From Corylus avellana (lineage: Eukaryota > Streptophyta > Magnoliopsida > Fagales > Betulaceae), in contig NC_081541.1 of NCBI RefSeq assembly GCF_901000735.1, forward strand, positions 8,609,055 through 8,673,054: 64,000 nucleotides of DNA, given 5' to 3'. Positions within the stretch are counted from its first letter, which is position 1. Each line of letters starts with the position of its first letter. The translations under genes were made by a program, and so were the position numbers. The notes below the pieces were generated by a model that worked only from the letters and a program-made list of their open reading frames with translations, was not told the origin of the DNA and made no database searches. Of the stretch, positions 62,547 through 64,000 are shown in pieces.

Positions 62547-63373
62547 TTCTGTCTTGGCGTCCAAAACATCCATAATTCTAAGGCAAAGTTGAGGCATTAT
62601 ATGCCATAATTGGCCATAAATAGTACCAGAGTGTCACCATGATCAATCAAACCCCGTATCAAACATAACCACTTAATCAAGCATCTGCCACATGAACCCA
62701 ATTCAAAAAGTAAAAGCAACTTCACATACAAGCAAACGCTCATACAACTCACATCTACATATTGTTCCCACAAAAAAGTATCACATTATACTACAACTTA
62801 AGAAAATTAACAGTTAAAATTTCTAGAATTTTATGAGCCTCGTACAGAATTCATTTGCTATTAAAACCATTCAAGTATTTCAATCTCTTGGGTTTGCCTC
62901 TGCTTACTCTACAATGAAGAGGGTAACGACCAAAAAACCAAAAAACAAAAAACAAAATATGAACTCATGAAATACAGTTCAAACAACAAAAAATAACTAA
63001 AACCCAGAACTTAAAAATGATCAGTACTAAAAAGTAAAGGGCTTTCAGGCAAATTAAAGACGGACCCAAATCTTAATGAGCAAGAAAAGAGTCACCTTTT
63101 AGGTGGGCAGATGATCTTGCAAGCGGTGTTTTCACAAAAAGCCTTAAAAAGTGTTACTCTTTTCTCAAGCTCATAGCATGGAAGAGGATTGATCCGAAGC
63201 CGGCCAAGATGCAAAGGCAGAGTCAGAGAGAAAAAAATTGCATGGGAAGTTGCAGCTTGAAATCCTTTTGGTCTTCGTCTTTCTTTGACTTGTGTTCGAT
63301 AGACATTGCAAGTGAGCGGTTTTGTTTTATAGAAAAGGCGGTTTGGCTGCCCCGCTATTTGCACGGCTGTCAA
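60958..63373 (-). promoter_or_regulatory. PTI1-like 5' leader intron, leader exon and proximal promoter (inferred)
   Basis: Splice signals suggest a leader exon ending at 63096 joined to 60958. The intron (60960-63095) has poly-A/(AG)n at 62491-62530 and a stretch (61290-61560) whose TTTAAGCGGTTCCCTCAATG...TTACGTCCCC words recall LTR-copia remnants. The open frames here (61629-61982 plus, 63092-63373 minus) have no family signature. Confidence 0.4.
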
Positions 63374-64000
63374 CCTTTCGTACTCCTCGGAAGAGCTTTT
63401 AGTAGTATCTACTACTTTTATCGCTGTATTGTGTATATATATACCAATATATATTCTGTGGGTCTAAAAAATACTAAGGAGTACAATTTTTTTTATTATC
63501 ATTATTATAAAAGTAATTTATAATTAATGAAATAATTAAGAGTATATAATGTTGTTGGAGTTGATACCGCCAACTGATTCATGACGTAAAAGTTATGAGA
63601 CATATTAACAGGGAAGCTAACGAAGCAGCTTACTGTTTAGTACAAACAGCTCTTTACCAATCTTTAAAGCAAATTTGCACGTAAGCGTCTTTGTGTATTT
63701 ATTTAAAATATTATATTTACCGAGCAAAATGGGTTTTCTTTATTTTATCAGTAAAAACTTTTACAAAAAATATCTTCACTCCTAAAAATTATCCTCAACA
63801 GGCAACATATGATGGGAGTACAGAGCAATCATTGTGAGAGAGCAGCAAGTGGGATAAATCAATAAATCATCACGCCAGCTATTTACAGCTCAATTATTAA
63901 GTATTTAATTTCGTTTGGTGATACCAGCGCAGGAAGCTTGTCTTTAAAGCTTTTGCCTTTTCAGGGTTTCATTGGCTGCTTGCTGTGGATCAGCATCCTC
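63374..64000. other. Right edge, nothing recognised
   Basis: AT-rich sequence with no supported gene; probably upstream of the PTI1-like gene. Confidence 0.5.

Overview
The window is nuclear DNA of a flowering plant: AT-rich, with many-intron genes using GT-AG splice sites, plant-specific gene families, and more than half of the length made of transposon remains. The proteins read as those of a core eudicot. The kinds of repeats (long-LTR gypsy elements, foldback MULEs with a GC-rich 'GGGGTGGC' core, L1-type LINEs) would fit a woody species, possibly Fagales, but that is only an impression. Two runs of N mark assembly gaps (5655-5794 and 19144-19243).

Five conserved genes are well supported and could be spliced by eye from start to stop: (1) mitochondrial pyruvate dehydrogenase kinase, minus strand, 605-3476, its last short exon lying off the left edge; (2) a novel plant SNARE of the NPSN13 type, plus strand, 27756-33620, ten exons, 267 aa; (3) a sugar-phosphate/nucleotide-sugar-type translocator of the At1g48230/At3g17430 group, minus strand, 34846-39149, nine exons, 380 aa; (4) a transmembrane receptor-like kinase with almost no ectodomain, plus strand, 52290-55180, seven exons, 503 aa; (5) a PTI1-like cytoplasmic kinase, minus strand, 57546-60947, seven exons, 360 aa. 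Genes 2/3 and 4/5 are convergent pairs. A sixth, tentative gene (23154-23480, minus) would encode a 78-aa two-finger C2H2 protein.

Layout. 1-3.7 kb: PDK. 4.3-7.5 kb: a complete hAT-type element with an 8-bp target duplication, then three small Mutator-type MITEs with 9-10-bp duplications. 7.5-12.6 kb: degraded repeats, including a gypsy-like remnant. 12.69-23.0 kb: a nested retrotransposon cluster. A decayed Ty3/gypsy gag plus 5' LTR (minus strand) has been split by a complete 8.57-kb non-autonomous LTR element (14271-22839, TSD CGAGA, minus strand). That element has no gag-pol but carries a 220-269-aa ORF on the opposite strand. Inside it, a 606-bp repeat flanks a 100-N gap and is most simply an unmerged contig overlap. 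23-27.7 kb: the small zinc-finger gene, a degenerate GC-rich minisatellite and MITEs. 27.7-39.5 kb: NPSN (L1 LINE in intron 1) and the translocator. 39.5-51 kb: a gene-poor stretch with MITEs, SINEs and microsatellites. 51-61 kb (to 63.4 kb with leader): the two kinases, separated by a 5'-truncated LINE, with a large foldback MULE in PTI1 intron 3. 63.4-64 kb: nothing recognised.

The genes are ordinary housekeeping/signalling plant genes and do not form a pathway together. The most unusual content is the non-autonomous retroelement and its antisense ORF.
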